NCBI RefSeq assembly: GCF_023370075.1
Contig: NZ_CP097149.1
Span: 950,001 to 1,014,000 of the forward strand
Source: Deinococcus sp. QL22
GTDB taxonomy: Bacteria; Deinococcota; Deinococci; Deinococcales; Deinococcaceae
Length of the DNA: 64,000 nucleotides
Reading direction: 5' to 3'
Every line of letters starts with the position of its first letter. Position 1 is the first letter of the stretch. This document shows, one piece after another, positions 45,195-53,477 of the stretch. Both the position numbers and the translations under genes were made by a program. The notes below the pieces were generated by a model. The model was not told where the DNA came from. It saw only the letters and a list, made by a program, of their open reading frames with translations, and did not search any database.

Positions 45195-47318
45195 TTACTT
45201 CCCCGCCCCCTGCACCCCGCCCTGAGTCGCCTGAATAGCCGTCAGCGCAATCGTATAAACGATGTCGTCTACCAATGCGCCCCGGCTCAAATCGTTTACG
45301 GGTTTTCTCAAGCCTTGCAGCATTGGCCCTACAGCCACCACTCCGGCGGCGCGTTGCACGGCTTTATAGGTGGTGTTCCCGGTGTTCAGGTCGGGGAAAA
45401 TGAACACGGTGGCGCGGCCCGCAACTGGGCTATCGGGGGCTTTTTGCTTGCCCACACTCAGCACGCTCGCGGCGTCGTATTGCAGCGGGCCGTCGATGAT
45501 GATGTCGGGGCGCATTTCCTTCACCAGTCCGGTGGCGGCCTTGACCTTTTCCACGTCCTCGCCCGTGCCGCTTTCGCCCGTGCTGTAGCTGAGCATCGCC
45601 ACGCGGGGTGTGATGCCGAAGGCGCGGGCGCTGTCGGCACTCTGGATGGCAATATCGGCCAATTCCTGCGCGTTGGGATTGGGGTTGATGGCAGCGTCGC
45701 CGTACACCAGCACCTGCTCCGGCATCAGCATGAAGAAGATGGAACTGACCAAGGCCGCGCCGGGGGCCGTTTTAATGAGTTGCAGGGCGGGCCGCACCGT
45801 GTTGGCTGTGGTATGAATCGCGCCCGACACCAGCCCGTCCACCTCGCCCAGGGCCAGCATCATCGTGCCGATGACCACCGTGTCTTCCAGTTGCGCCTCG
45901 GCCTGCGGCGCGGTCAGGCCTTTGCTCTTGCGGAGTTCCACCATCGGGGCCACGTACTGGGTGCGGATCACGTCTGGGTCTAGAATTTCCAGACCATCGG
46001 GGAGGGTGAGACCCAGTCCCTCGGCCACCTGACGTACCTTGTCGGGCTTGGCGAGCAGCACGCAGCGGGCAATGCCCTTTTCTACGCAGCGCACGGCGGC
46101 CCGCACAGTGCGGGGTTCGTCACCTTCGGGCAGCACGATTCGCTTGTGGGCGGCCCGCGCCTTCTGAATCAGTTCGTAGCGGAAGGCACTGGGCGGCAGG
46201 CGGCGTTCCCCGTCCACGTTGGGGGTGCGGAGGCGTGCGCCCAGTGGCAGTGTATCGAGGCGGTCAGCGATAAAGTCCAGCATCCGGTCCATGCGGTCGG
46301 TGTCGTCGTGCGGCACGCGGGCGTCCATGCGCGACAGGCGCGAGGCCGTTTCGTAGGAATTGGTATTGGTTCTCAGCACAGGTAGGGTGCTGGTCAGCGC
46401 GGCCCGGCACAGCTTCTCTATGGAATCTTCGGGGCCACTGCCCGAGGTAAACAGCAGTCCCGCCAACGGAACCCCGCTGAGATGCGCCAAGGCTGCGGCC
46501 ATCACCACGTCTTCCCGGTCTCCGGGCGTGACCACCAATGCGCCGGGGCCAAACAGGTGGGCCATGCGCGGCACGCTGCGGGCTGTGACCACCGTGCTGG
46601 ACACGCGGCGCAGGCTGGCCTCGCCCTCATTCAGCACCGTCGCGCCCAGGTACCGCGCCACATCCAGCGTGCGGGGCGCTCCCAGTGCGGGATTTTGCGC
46701 CACCACGCCCAGCAGCGGCAATTCTCCGCCTGCCAAGATACGGCTGCGGCCCCGCAATTCGGCCAGGAGTCCGCCAAAATCCAGCGCCATCGGGGCAAAG
46801 TTCAGGATGTACCCGGCCAGCCCACGCCCATCGCTGCGGCGGTAGGCCAGCGCCGAAATCTCCAACTCGTCGGCCAGCGCGGCGGGCGTGACTCCCGCCA
46901 GGCTGGACACCAGCACCACTTCGGCCTCCAGGTTGCGGGCCAGGCTGGCATTCAGCGCCCCCGCGTAGGTATTGCGCTCGGTGAGGGCTAGCCCTTCGGC
47001 CACCAACACGTCCGCGCCGCCGCTCACGCCCTCTGCCGCCTCGCGCGACAGGGCGATCACACTTTCCATCAATTCCTCTTCGGCCCCCAAACTCAGTTGT
47101 TCCTCGGCAGAAGTGAGCGAAATCGGCTCCGGCGTGCGCGTGCCCATCAGAGCGCGGGCAAAATGCACCGAATCGTCGGTGTCTATTTCGTGGGTTTGGG
47201 CAATCGGCTTCAGGAAGGCAACTTTTAAACCTTGCCGCTCTAGCGCACGCACGAGGCCCAGCGTGGTGCTGCTGAGGCCGACGCCGTTGCGGGTGGGGGC
47301 AACAAACAGTGTTTTCAT
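45195..47318 (-). CDS. pta: Phosphate acetyltransferase
   Basis: Makes acetyl phosphate from acetyl-CoA. 707 aa, the long form: N-terminal P-loop domain of BioD type (FVAPTRNGVGLSSTTLGLV), DRTGG-type domain, then the catalytic PTA domain (about 380-700) with SGAIHTTANTVRPALQL and FPDLNTGNTTYKAVQR. AAGGAGAACCC precedes the ATG. ackA lies 89 bp upstream in the same direction, so the two form the acetate pathway operon. Confidence 0.96.
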   Translation of the reverse strand: MKTLFVAPTRNGVGLSSTTLGLVRALERQGLKVAFLKPIAQTHEIDTDDSVHFARALMGTRTPEPISLTSAEEQLSLGAEEELMESVIALSREAAEGVSGGADVLVAEGLALTERNTYAGALNASLARNLEAEVVLVSSLAGVTPAALADELEISALAYRRSDGRGLAGYILNFAPMALDFGGLLAELRGRSRILAGGELPLLGVVAQNPALGAPRTLDVARYLGATVLNEGEASLRRVSSTVVTARSVPRMAHLFGPGALVVTPGDREDVVMAAALAHLSGVPLAGLLFTSGSGPEDSIEKLCRAALTSTLPVLRTNTNSYETASRLSRMDARVPHDDTDRMDRMLDFIADRLDTLPLGARLRTPNVDGERRLPPSAFRYELIQKARAAHKRIVLPEGDEPRTVRAAVRCVEKGIARCVLLAKPDKVRQVAEGLGLTLPDGLEILDPDVIRTQYVAPMVELRKSKGLTAPQAEAQLEDTVVIGTMMLALGEVDGLVSGAIHTTANTVRPALQLIKTAPGAALVSSIFFMLMPEQVLVYGDAAINPNPNAQELADIAIQSADSARAFGITPRVAMLSYSTGESGTGEDVEKVKAATGLVKEMRPDIIIDGPLQYDAASVLSVGKQKAPDSPVAGRATVFIFPDLNTGNTTYKAVQRAAGVVAVGPMLQGLRKPVNDLSRGALVDDIVYTIALTAIQATQGGVQGAGK

Positions 47319-47407
47319 GGGTTCTCCTTCGGAGGGGGTTATGGAGTGTGGGCTGTGGGGGACATGGATCGTGGAGCGTAGAAAAAGATCGAGACCACGA
47401 TCTAAGC

Positions 47408-48586
47408 TCAGTGCACCAGCAACTCTTCCGTCTGCCGCGCAATACTCAACTCCTCGTTCGTATTCACCACCAGCGCCGGAACACCGTCCGCCGTGATCAG
47501 GCCCGATTGCCCGCGTACTGCTTTGGCGTTGGCGGCCTCATCCACTTCAAAGCCCAGCACCCCCAGTCGGCGCAGGGTGGCGGCCCGGATGGTGGCGCTG
47601 TTTTCGCCTATGCCGCCCGTGAACACCAGGCCGTCTAGGCGGCCCAGCGCAACCGCCATGCCCGCCACCGTTTTGGCGAGGCGGTACACGAACACATCCA
47701 CAGCAAGGCGTGCGCCCGCGTGTCCGCCCGTTGCCGCCGCTTCCAGCTCACGCATATCGGAGGCCAGATTGGACAGGCCCAGCAGCCCCGATTCGCGGTT
47801 CAGGGCCGCCGTGATTTCGCTCAGGGTCAGGCCGGATTGCCGCGCCAGATAGTCGTGCAGGCCGGGGTCTACGTTGCCGCTGCGGGTGCCCATGACCAGA
47901 CCTTCCAGCGGGGTCAGGCCCATGCTGGTATCCACGCTGCGTCCGCCCTGCACGGCGCACACGCTGGAGCCGTTGCCCAGATGGGCCGTGACCAGATTCA
48001 GTTCGGCCAGCGGGCGGCCCAGCAGCGCGGCGGCCTCGGCAGCCACAAACGCATGACTGGTGCCGTGAAAACCGTAGCTCCGCACGCCGTGCCGGGTGTA
48101 CCACGTTTCGGGCACGGCGTAGCGGTAGGCCACATCGGGCATGGTCTGGTGAAAGGCCGTATCGAACACCGCGACGTGTGGCACATCTGGAAAGGCTGCC
48201 CGCGCCGCCTCTATGCCCGACAGATTGGCCGGATTGTGCAGCGGCGCGAGGGGCACACAGGCCCGGATGGCGTCCAGCACATCGGGCGTGATGCGGGCCG
48301 GGGCGCTGAAGCGTTCGCCGCCGTGAACGACGCGGTGGCCCACCGCCCAAATCTCCGAGCGCACGCCCAGCGCGTCCAACTCGGCCAGCAGCATATCAAA
48401 GGCCTCGGCGTAAGCTCCGCCCTTCAGCGCGTGGGTGGTGCGCTGCCCGTCCCGTTCCAGCCGCACCGACGCTTCGGGCGCACCCAGTCGCTCGGCCAGC
48501 CCCGACAGCCGCACCTCCCCCGACGCCGGATTCAGGAGGGCGAACTTGACACTACTTGACCCGCAATTCAGAACGAGCGTCCACAT
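47408..48586 (-). CDS. ackA: Acetate kinase
   Basis: Converts acetyl phosphate and ADP to acetate and ATP. 392 aa from ATG 48586 (MWTLVLNCGSSSVKFALL); a start at 48595 adds three residues. Motifs: GFHGTSHAFVA, HLGNGSSVCAVQGG with nucleotide-binding, and FTGGIGENSATIR. Followed by pta, as in most bacteria. Confidence 0.96.
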   Translation of the reverse strand: MWTLVLNCGSSSVKFALLNPASGEVRLSGLAERLGAPEASVRLERDGQRTTHALKGGAYAEAFDMLLAELDALGVRSEIWAVGHRVVHGGERFSAPARITPDVLDAIRACVPLAPLHNPANLSGIEAARAAFPDVPHVAVFDTAFHQTMPDVAYRYAVPETWYTRHGVRSYGFHGTSHAFVAAEAAALLGRPLAELNLVTAHLGNGSSVCAVQGGRSVDTSMGLTPLEGLVMGTRSGNVDPGLHDYLARQSGLTLSEITAALNRESGLLGLSNLASDMRELEAAATGGHAGARLAVDVFVYRLAKTVAGMAVALGRLDGLVFTGGIGENSATIRAATLRRLGVLGFEVDEAANAKAVRGQSGLITADGVPALVVNTNEELSIARQTEELLVH

Positions 48587-48645
48587 ATCAGACATTGTGA
48601 AGGCTGTGAGCCGGGACGGGCGGCCCGCCGGGTGGGGTGAGGAGT

Positions 48646-48790
48646 GAGGGTCTAAGAGTCTAAAGGTCCAGGGTCTGAGGTGGTGGGGCGATAGAGGGTG
48701 GACCGTAGAATGTAGATCGTGGTCAAGGCAACAGCGTGGAGTAGGGTTTTAAGTCGTTCTTAGACACTTAGCCCTTTGACCCTTAGACGC
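48646..48790. repeat. TCTAAG-rich inverted intergenic repeat, copy 2
   Basis: Left arm GGGTCTAAGAGTCTAAAGGTC at 48648; right arm CTTAGACACTTAGCCCTTTGACCCTTAGACGC at about 48759-48790, roughly the reverse complement. Between lie a 78-bp stretch with GTAGATCGTGG, a motif also seen at 47370 and 12990. Fills the gap between ackA and tsaE. Confidence 0.65.
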
Positions 48791-48799
48791 CAGTCCGCC

Positions 48800-49246
48800 T
48801 CACCGCAGCCGCTCCGCGCGCCGCACGTCCGGCTCTCCGTCCACATGCAGCAGGCGCACAATCGGCGCGTCAGGATAGTCGCTATATAAGGCCTCGCCCC
48901 ACTCGATCACGCTCAGGCGGCTGCCCGCGATCAGGTCTTCCAAGTCCATCTCGTACAGCTCGGCGGGGTGGCGGGTGCGGTAGGCATCCACGTGTAGCAC
49001 GCGCCCGGCGGGAGTGGGGTAGGCGTTCATCAGGGCGTAGGTAGGGCTGGTCACGGGTTCGGTGAAGCCCAGTGCGCCCACCAGCCCCTGCGTCAGTGTG
49101 GTTTTGCCCGCACCCAGTTCGCCTTCCAGAAACAGCACCGACCCGGCAGGCAGAGCATGAGCGAAAGCAGCCCCCAGTACCCATTGCTGCTGCTGTCCAT
49201 ATAAGAGGTGTGTTTGGCCGGGAAGGAGAGGAAGCGGTGTGATCAT
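48800..49246 (-). CDS. tsaE: tRNA threonylcarbamoyladenosine ATPase TsaE
   Basis: 148-aa ATPase required to make t6A at position 37 of ANN-decoding tRNAs with TsaB and TsaD. Walker A is GELGAGKTTLTQGLVG; SPTYALMNAY follows. The start overlaps the dusA stop by 4 nt (ATGA), so both tRNA-modification genes are coupled. Confidence 0.94.
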   Translation of the reverse strand: MITPLPLLPGQTHLLYGQQQQWVLGAAFAHALPAGSVLFLEGELGAGKTTLTQGLVGALGFTEPVTSPTYALMNAYPTPAGRVLHVDAYRTRHPAELYEMDLEDLIAGSRLSVIEWGEALYSDYPDAPIVRLLHVDGEPDVRRAERLR

Positions 49247-50271
49247 GCGGGGGCGAGTGCCTGTGGTTCCGGGTGAGCATCTAACACGCTGCCAGGGACG
49301 CCAGCCATCGCCTCGCGCACCACTTCCAGCCCCGATCTCGGCAGATGCCCTTTTTCGCTGAGGGTGCGTTTCCAGTGGCGGGCCCCGGCCTGCCCCACGA
49401 ACAGGCCCAAAGTGTGGCGCATAGAGCGGTTCAGGGGTTGGCCCTGCTGCACCTGCGCGGCCACATACGGCAAGAAAGCTTCGATGGCTTCGCGGCGGGT
49501 TGGCGGTATGACCTCGGAGCCAAACACATCCCGGTCAGCGGCGGCCAAAATATAAGGATTTTGATAGGCCGCCCTCCCCACCATTGCCCCGTCTGCCCAG
49601 GCCAGGTGCGCCCGCGCGTCGTCTAAGCTCAGCACTCCCCCATTCAGAACAATTGTCAGGTGCGGGAAGTCGGCCTTCAGTTGTTGCACCAATTCGTAGC
49701 GCAGGGGCGGAATCTCCCGGTTTTCTTTCGGAGACAGGCCACTGAGCCACGCTTTGCGGGCATGCACGATGAAGGTGTCGCAACCTGCCCCGGCCACTGT
49801 GGACACGAAGCGCGTCAGGTGATCGTAACTGTCCAGATCGTCTATACCGATGCGGTGCTTGACGGTCACGGGCAGCGTGGTCGCGCCGCGCATGGCCTCG
49901 ACTGCGCGGGCCACCACCTCGGGCGTCGCCATCAGGCAAGCGCCGAACGAGCCGTTTTGCACCCGGTCACTGGGGCAGCCGCAATTCAGATTCACTTCGT
50001 CGTAGCCATAGTCCTGCGCGATGCGGGCGCATTCGGCCAGAGCCGCCGGGTCGCTGCCGCCCAGTTGTAACGCCACCGGATGCTCGGCGGCGGTAAAGCC
50101 CAGATGCCGTTCGCGGTCTCCGTGCAAGACCGCGCCTGTGGTCACCATTTCGGTATACAGCAGCGTGCGGCGCGTCAGCGTGCGGTGAAACACGCGGCAA
50201 TGCCGATCTGTCCAGTCCATCATCGGGGCCACAGACAGCGTATGGGGGGGCAAAGGCGGGGCGGCGCTCAT
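49243..50271 (-). CDS. dusA: tRNA-dihydrouridine synthase A
   Basis: FMN enzyme of 342 aa reducing uridine in the D-loop of tRNA (DusA acts at U20/20a). Motifs: SVAPMMDWTDRHCRVF, LQLGGSD, NLNCGCPSDRVQNGSFGACLM with the catalytic Cys in GACLM, VKHRIGIDD and GRAAYQNPYIL. First gene of the dusA-tsaE pair. Confidence 0.95.
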   Translation of the reverse strand: MSAAPPLPPHTLSVAPMMDWTDRHCRVFHRTLTRRTLLYTEMVTTGAVLHGDRERHLGFTAAEHPVALQLGGSDPAALAECARIAQDYGYDEVNLNCGCPSDRVQNGSFGACLMATPEVVARAVEAMRGATTLPVTVKHRIGIDDLDSYDHLTRFVSTVAGAGCDTFIVHARKAWLSGLSPKENREIPPLRYELVQQLKADFPHLTIVLNGGVLSLDDARAHLAWADGAMVGRAAYQNPYILAAADRDVFGSEVIPPTRREAIEAFLPYVAAQVQQGQPLNRSMRHTLGLFVGQAGARHWKRTLSEKGHLPRSGLEVVREAMAGVPGSVLDAHPEPQALAPA

Positions 50272-50483
50272 CAGCCGACTACTGTAACGGTATCAAGCGC
50301 TATCAACAGTGAGCAAACTATTTAAGAACAGCACAACTTTGTTATTGTCACTCTACTGACTTACCGCTCCATTGTACCTGTCATCCGCATTTCTGGGAGC
50401 AGAGAACGTCGGCCAGCTCAGTACCCGAACCTGGTATGTCAAGTCGGCTGAGAAAGAGACCCTCAGAGGGGCTGGGAGGAGGT

Positions 50484-50733
50484 TATCAACGTGGCTGGCC
50501 TGCAATATTCGGTACAACTCCCGAGCCAGGTGAGTCTTGAGCGCGCGGAGTGCCGCCCGTTTCGTTTTTCCCTCTTGCCCCTTCTTCGTGACGAATGTGC
50601 TGGTGCGCTCTTCACACCTCAGTCGGGTGAGCACCATCAGGTGAAGCACTGTATTAGTTGCCGATTGCCGCTGACATTCACGCACCAGCGTGGGTTCTTT
50701 CCGCTCCCCCGTTCCACTAGAGCAGCGCCGCAA
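50484..50733 (-). pseudogene. IS110-family transposase C-terminal fragment
   Basis: Roughly 80 codons resembling the end of Transposase_20 proteins: NTVLHLMVLTRLRC, then TFVTKKGQEGKTKRAALRAL and LARELYRILQ. No N-terminal DEDD domain, no matching ends. A truncated relic, ended on one side by the pnp fragment. The frame continues downstream without similarity. Confidence 0.75.
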
Positions 50734-50744
50734 TCACTGGCGAA

Positions 50745-50954
50745 GTGATTGACATTCGGGTAGCGCATGAACGCCGTGAAAGACGTGCTGAATGTGAGCG
50801 ACGCCTTGAGGTCAAGATTACCAACATTGATGAGCAGGGCAAGATTTACCTGATCCGCCCCGAACTGGAAGACAAGGTTGCGCCGCGTGAGCCCCGTGCA
50901 CCGCGTCCTACAATCGCCTGCCCTGCCGCGACTGAGCGCATCACCCAAATGTAG
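50745..50954 (+). pseudogene. pnp: 3'-terminal fragment of polynucleotide phosphorylase
   Basis: The peptide VKITNIDEQGKIYLIRPELEDKVAP matches the S1 domain end of PNPase, quoted in two halves: VKITNIDEQGKIYLIRP and ELEDKVAPREPRAPR. Just before, one other frame reads NAVKDVLNVSDA, which is the expected preceding S1 text, so the fragment is shifted by one base at about 50800. No catalytic domain is present, so a full pnp must lie elsewhere. A strong terminator follows directly, as it would behind a real pnp. Confidence 0.65.
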
Positions 50955-50990
50955 ACGCGCGCCCATTCACCAGGGGCGCGCGTCTGTTTT
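50953..50990. terminator. Strong bidirectional terminator
   Basis: AGACGCGCGCCC pairs perfectly with GGGCGCGCGTCT around ATTCACCAG (12-bp GC-rich stem), then GTTTT on the plus strand and ACATTT on the minus. It lies between the pnp fragment and the 3' end of the large surface-protein gene, and can end both. Confidence 0.85.
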
Positions 50991-51003
50991 GAGACCCGGT
51001 TTT

Positions 51004-53451
51004 TTAACGAATGGTCGCCTGGAAGCAGGCAGTCACCGTTTCGCCGGCGGTCAGGGTGCCCAGACTCAGGGTCATGATGCCCTGGCCAAAGCTGCCGCCC
51101 GTCGTGGTCAGGGTTGCGGTGTCGGCGTCGGCCGCGCTGGTGCGGTACCCCGTGGTGCCGCGCGTGAGCTTGATGCCAAAGCCGGTGGTCGCACTGGGCT
51201 CGTCGACGTCATAACCGGTGATCAGAGCGCTGACGCTGCTGGGCACCTGATCGGTCAGGACGTAGTTGGGCAGATTGGCGCCCCCCAAGTTGCGGGCATC
51301 GAGGCAGTATTCCAGCACTTCAGCGGGCTTGCCGCCACCCGACGTGCCGAAAGTACCACCCGTGCTGACATTCCGCACGCGCTTGACAACCTCGGTCAGC
51401 ACGAAGCGGGTGGTCACGGCAGCCGAGGTGTTGTTGCCCGCGTTCGAGTCGCCGGTTACCGAGACCGTGGCGGTGTTCTGCACGCTCTTGATACCGCCAG
51501 TGGGGCTGATGGCCGCAGCAGCCGGCGCGGTGACGGTCAGGGTGAGCGTCTTGGTGGCGTTGCCGGCGAGACTGGCTAGCGTCCACGTGACAGTGCGGTT
51601 GGCGCTGTTGTACGTACCGCCGTCTGAGGCCCTAACGAAGGTCAGGCCAGCAGGCAACGTGTCGCTGACTGTGACGTTGGTAGCGGCGCCTGCAGTGGTA
51701 TTGGTAACCGTAACAGTGTACGTGTAGGCTTCTGTCGGCTTCGCAAAGGCCGGGCCAGCCTTGTCTATGCCTACATCTACTGTAATGGTATTGGTATCTG
51801 TAGAAGTGTTGTTCCCCAATGTGGAGTCTGTGGTGCCAGCGGGCGCATCCACAGTTGCCGTGTTGCTGACCGAACCACTGGCAGCGGTGGCAGTCGCCGT
51901 AATCCTCAGTTCATAGAAAGCTCCAGTGACCAGGGTGGGCAGGGCGTATCCACCGGCGCTTTCCAGCTGGGTCACTGTGGGTGTGGTGCCAGCGGTGCAG
52001 GCGCCTGTGGTTGGCGAGCAGGCCACTGTAGTCTTGGTCAATCCGCTTGCAGCGGGATCTTTGAGAATCGCGCCGGTGACACTGTTGGGCCCATTGTTTG
52101 TGACGCGCACCGTGTAGGTGGTTGCGCTGCCGGAGGTCACGCTGCTCACATTGTCTGTTTTTGTGATCGCCAGATCAGCCCCTACCGGCAGAGTGGAGCT
52201 AGCCGCCGACGCGTTGGTGCCCGTCGAGGTCACAAGAGCCCCAACGCCGAGGGTGTTCGTGTAAGTGCCCGCGGCTGAAACGGAGACATTGACGGTGATG
52301 GTGCATCCACCAGCTGGAATGCGGGCGCCACTATTCAGAGTAACTGTTCGACTACCAGCTGGGGCTGTCACGGTACCAGTGGTCAGACAGGTTCCCCCGA
52401 CATTCGGTATGGACGCCACCGTCATAACACCTTCAGAGCTAGCCGGCAGGGTGTCTATCAAGTCAGCAAAGGTATAGATCGGCATCAAGTTAGAATTGCC
52501 CACTGTAATCGTCAGGACGCTGGTGCCAGACGCAGAGGCCAGTGACGATGGGTTGAAGCTTTTGCTGAGGGTCGGGGCGTTAGGGACGATCCCACAGTTC
52601 CCCAAGTCGGTGATTCCGGGGACTGCCTGTCGCAGCGTGGTCACGCCAGTCGTGAGGTTCACGGAATACAGACCAGCAGTGCCGCCTGTGCTCGCCGCAC
52701 CTGTTGCACTGCTAACCAGGACAGTATTGCTAAAGGGATCAATCGACAGGCCGTTGACAGTGCCGGTCCATAAGGTGCCGCCTGAGGTACGGAGGGCGAC
52801 TGGATTGCTCAGCACACCAGAAGCGACATCCAAGCGCCAGACATAGGGGTTATAGGTGGATCCACCGTTGGTGTTCGCTTCCACGATGATGTACACCTGA
52901 CCCGCCGTATCAATCGCAAAGTCCCCGTTGGACGTAGCATTGAGCGTGTACCCCGCTGGCCCGCTGATGGTTCTGGCCCCGCCAACCTGAGCGCCTGTTG
53001 CCGGGTTCAGCTGAAGATAACGGCCGTTGCTGTAGTACACGTAATAGTTGCCGGCGGTGTCGAAGGTACCACCAACCACGCTGGCTCCACTGGCCGGTGC
53101 TGGAGAACTGCCCACCAGTGTGTCAACCCCCGTGGCTGGGTTGATATACCGCAACTGGTTGTTGTTGCGTTCGATGTAGTACAGAAAGCCGTTGACTGGG
53201 CTTTCAGCCAGTGCGTTGCTGTTTGTACTGGCCGCTGTGAACAGCGGCACGTACGCGTTGGTACTGAAGTTGAAATACCCGACCTGTTGTGTGGCAGCGC
53301 TCGTGATCACGTAGGTGGCAGTACAGTAGCTGGGGGCCGCCATCGCCGTGCCCATGAGGGTCACCAGCAAGGCTGCGAGCCGGGACCTGATTCGTGGGAG
53401 CCGGCCCACCACTTGGGCCAGCTGAAACAAAAGACAAATCAGCGGGCGCAT
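51004..53451 (-). CDS. Secreted DUF11 protein with N-terminal propeller-like region
   Basis: 815 aa. ATG 53451 has AAAGGAGG 5 nt upstream; an ATG at 53481 overlaps the previous stop but lacks such a site. Long Arg-rich signal peptide (to AMA at about 38). Residues about 45-300 carry YVTS-like short repeats, YIERNNNQLRYINPATG, YYVYYSNGRYLQLNPATG and GLYSVNLTTGVTT, as in a beta-propeller; then three DUF11-like domains with VTNNGPNSVTG and TNTTAGAATNVTVSDTLP. Last gene of a five-gene run; no anchor motif (LPxTG or SLH) seen. Lower G+C than its neighbours. Function unknown; a surface or filament component is inferred. Confidence 0.8.
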   Translation of the reverse strand: MRPLICLLFQLAQVVGRLPRIRSRLAALLVTLMGTAMAAPSYCTATYVITSAATQQVGYFNFSTNAYVPLFTAASTNSNALAESPVNGFLYYIERNNNQLRYINPATGVDTLVGSSPAPASGASVVGGTFDTAGNYYVYYSNGRYLQLNPATGAQVGGARTISGPAGYTLNATSNGDFAIDTAGQVYIIVEANTNGGSTYNPYVWRLDVASGVLSNPVALRTSGGTLWTGTVNGLSIDPFSNTVLVSSATGAASTGGTAGLYSVNLTTGVTTLRQAVPGITDLGNCGIVPNAPTLSKSFNPSSLASASGTSVLTITVGNSNLMPIYTFADLIDTLPASSEGVMTVASIPNVGGTCLTTGTVTAPAGSRTVTLNSGARIPAGGCTITVNVSVSAAGTYTNTLGVGALVTSTGTNASAASSTLPVGADLAITKTDNVSSVTSGSATTYTVRVTNNGPNSVTGAILKDPAASGLTKTTVACSPTTGACTAGTTPTVTQLESAGGYALPTLVTGAFYELRITATATAASGSVSNTATVDAPAGTTDSTLGNNTSTDTNTITVDVGIDKAGPAFAKPTEAYTYTVTVTNTTAGAATNVTVSDTLPAGLTFVRASDGGTYNSANRTVTWTLASLAGNATKTLTLTVTAPAAAAISPTGGIKSVQNTATVSVTGDSNAGNNTSAAVTTRFVLTEVVKRVRNVSTGGTFGTSGGGKPAEVLEYCLDARNLGGANLPNYVLTDQVPSSVSALITGYDVDEPSATTGFGIKLTRGTTGYRTSAADADTATLTTTGGSFGQGIMTLSLGTLTAGETVTACFQATIR

Positions 53452-53477
53452 CGAGCCCTCCTTTATTGAAGTGAAAC

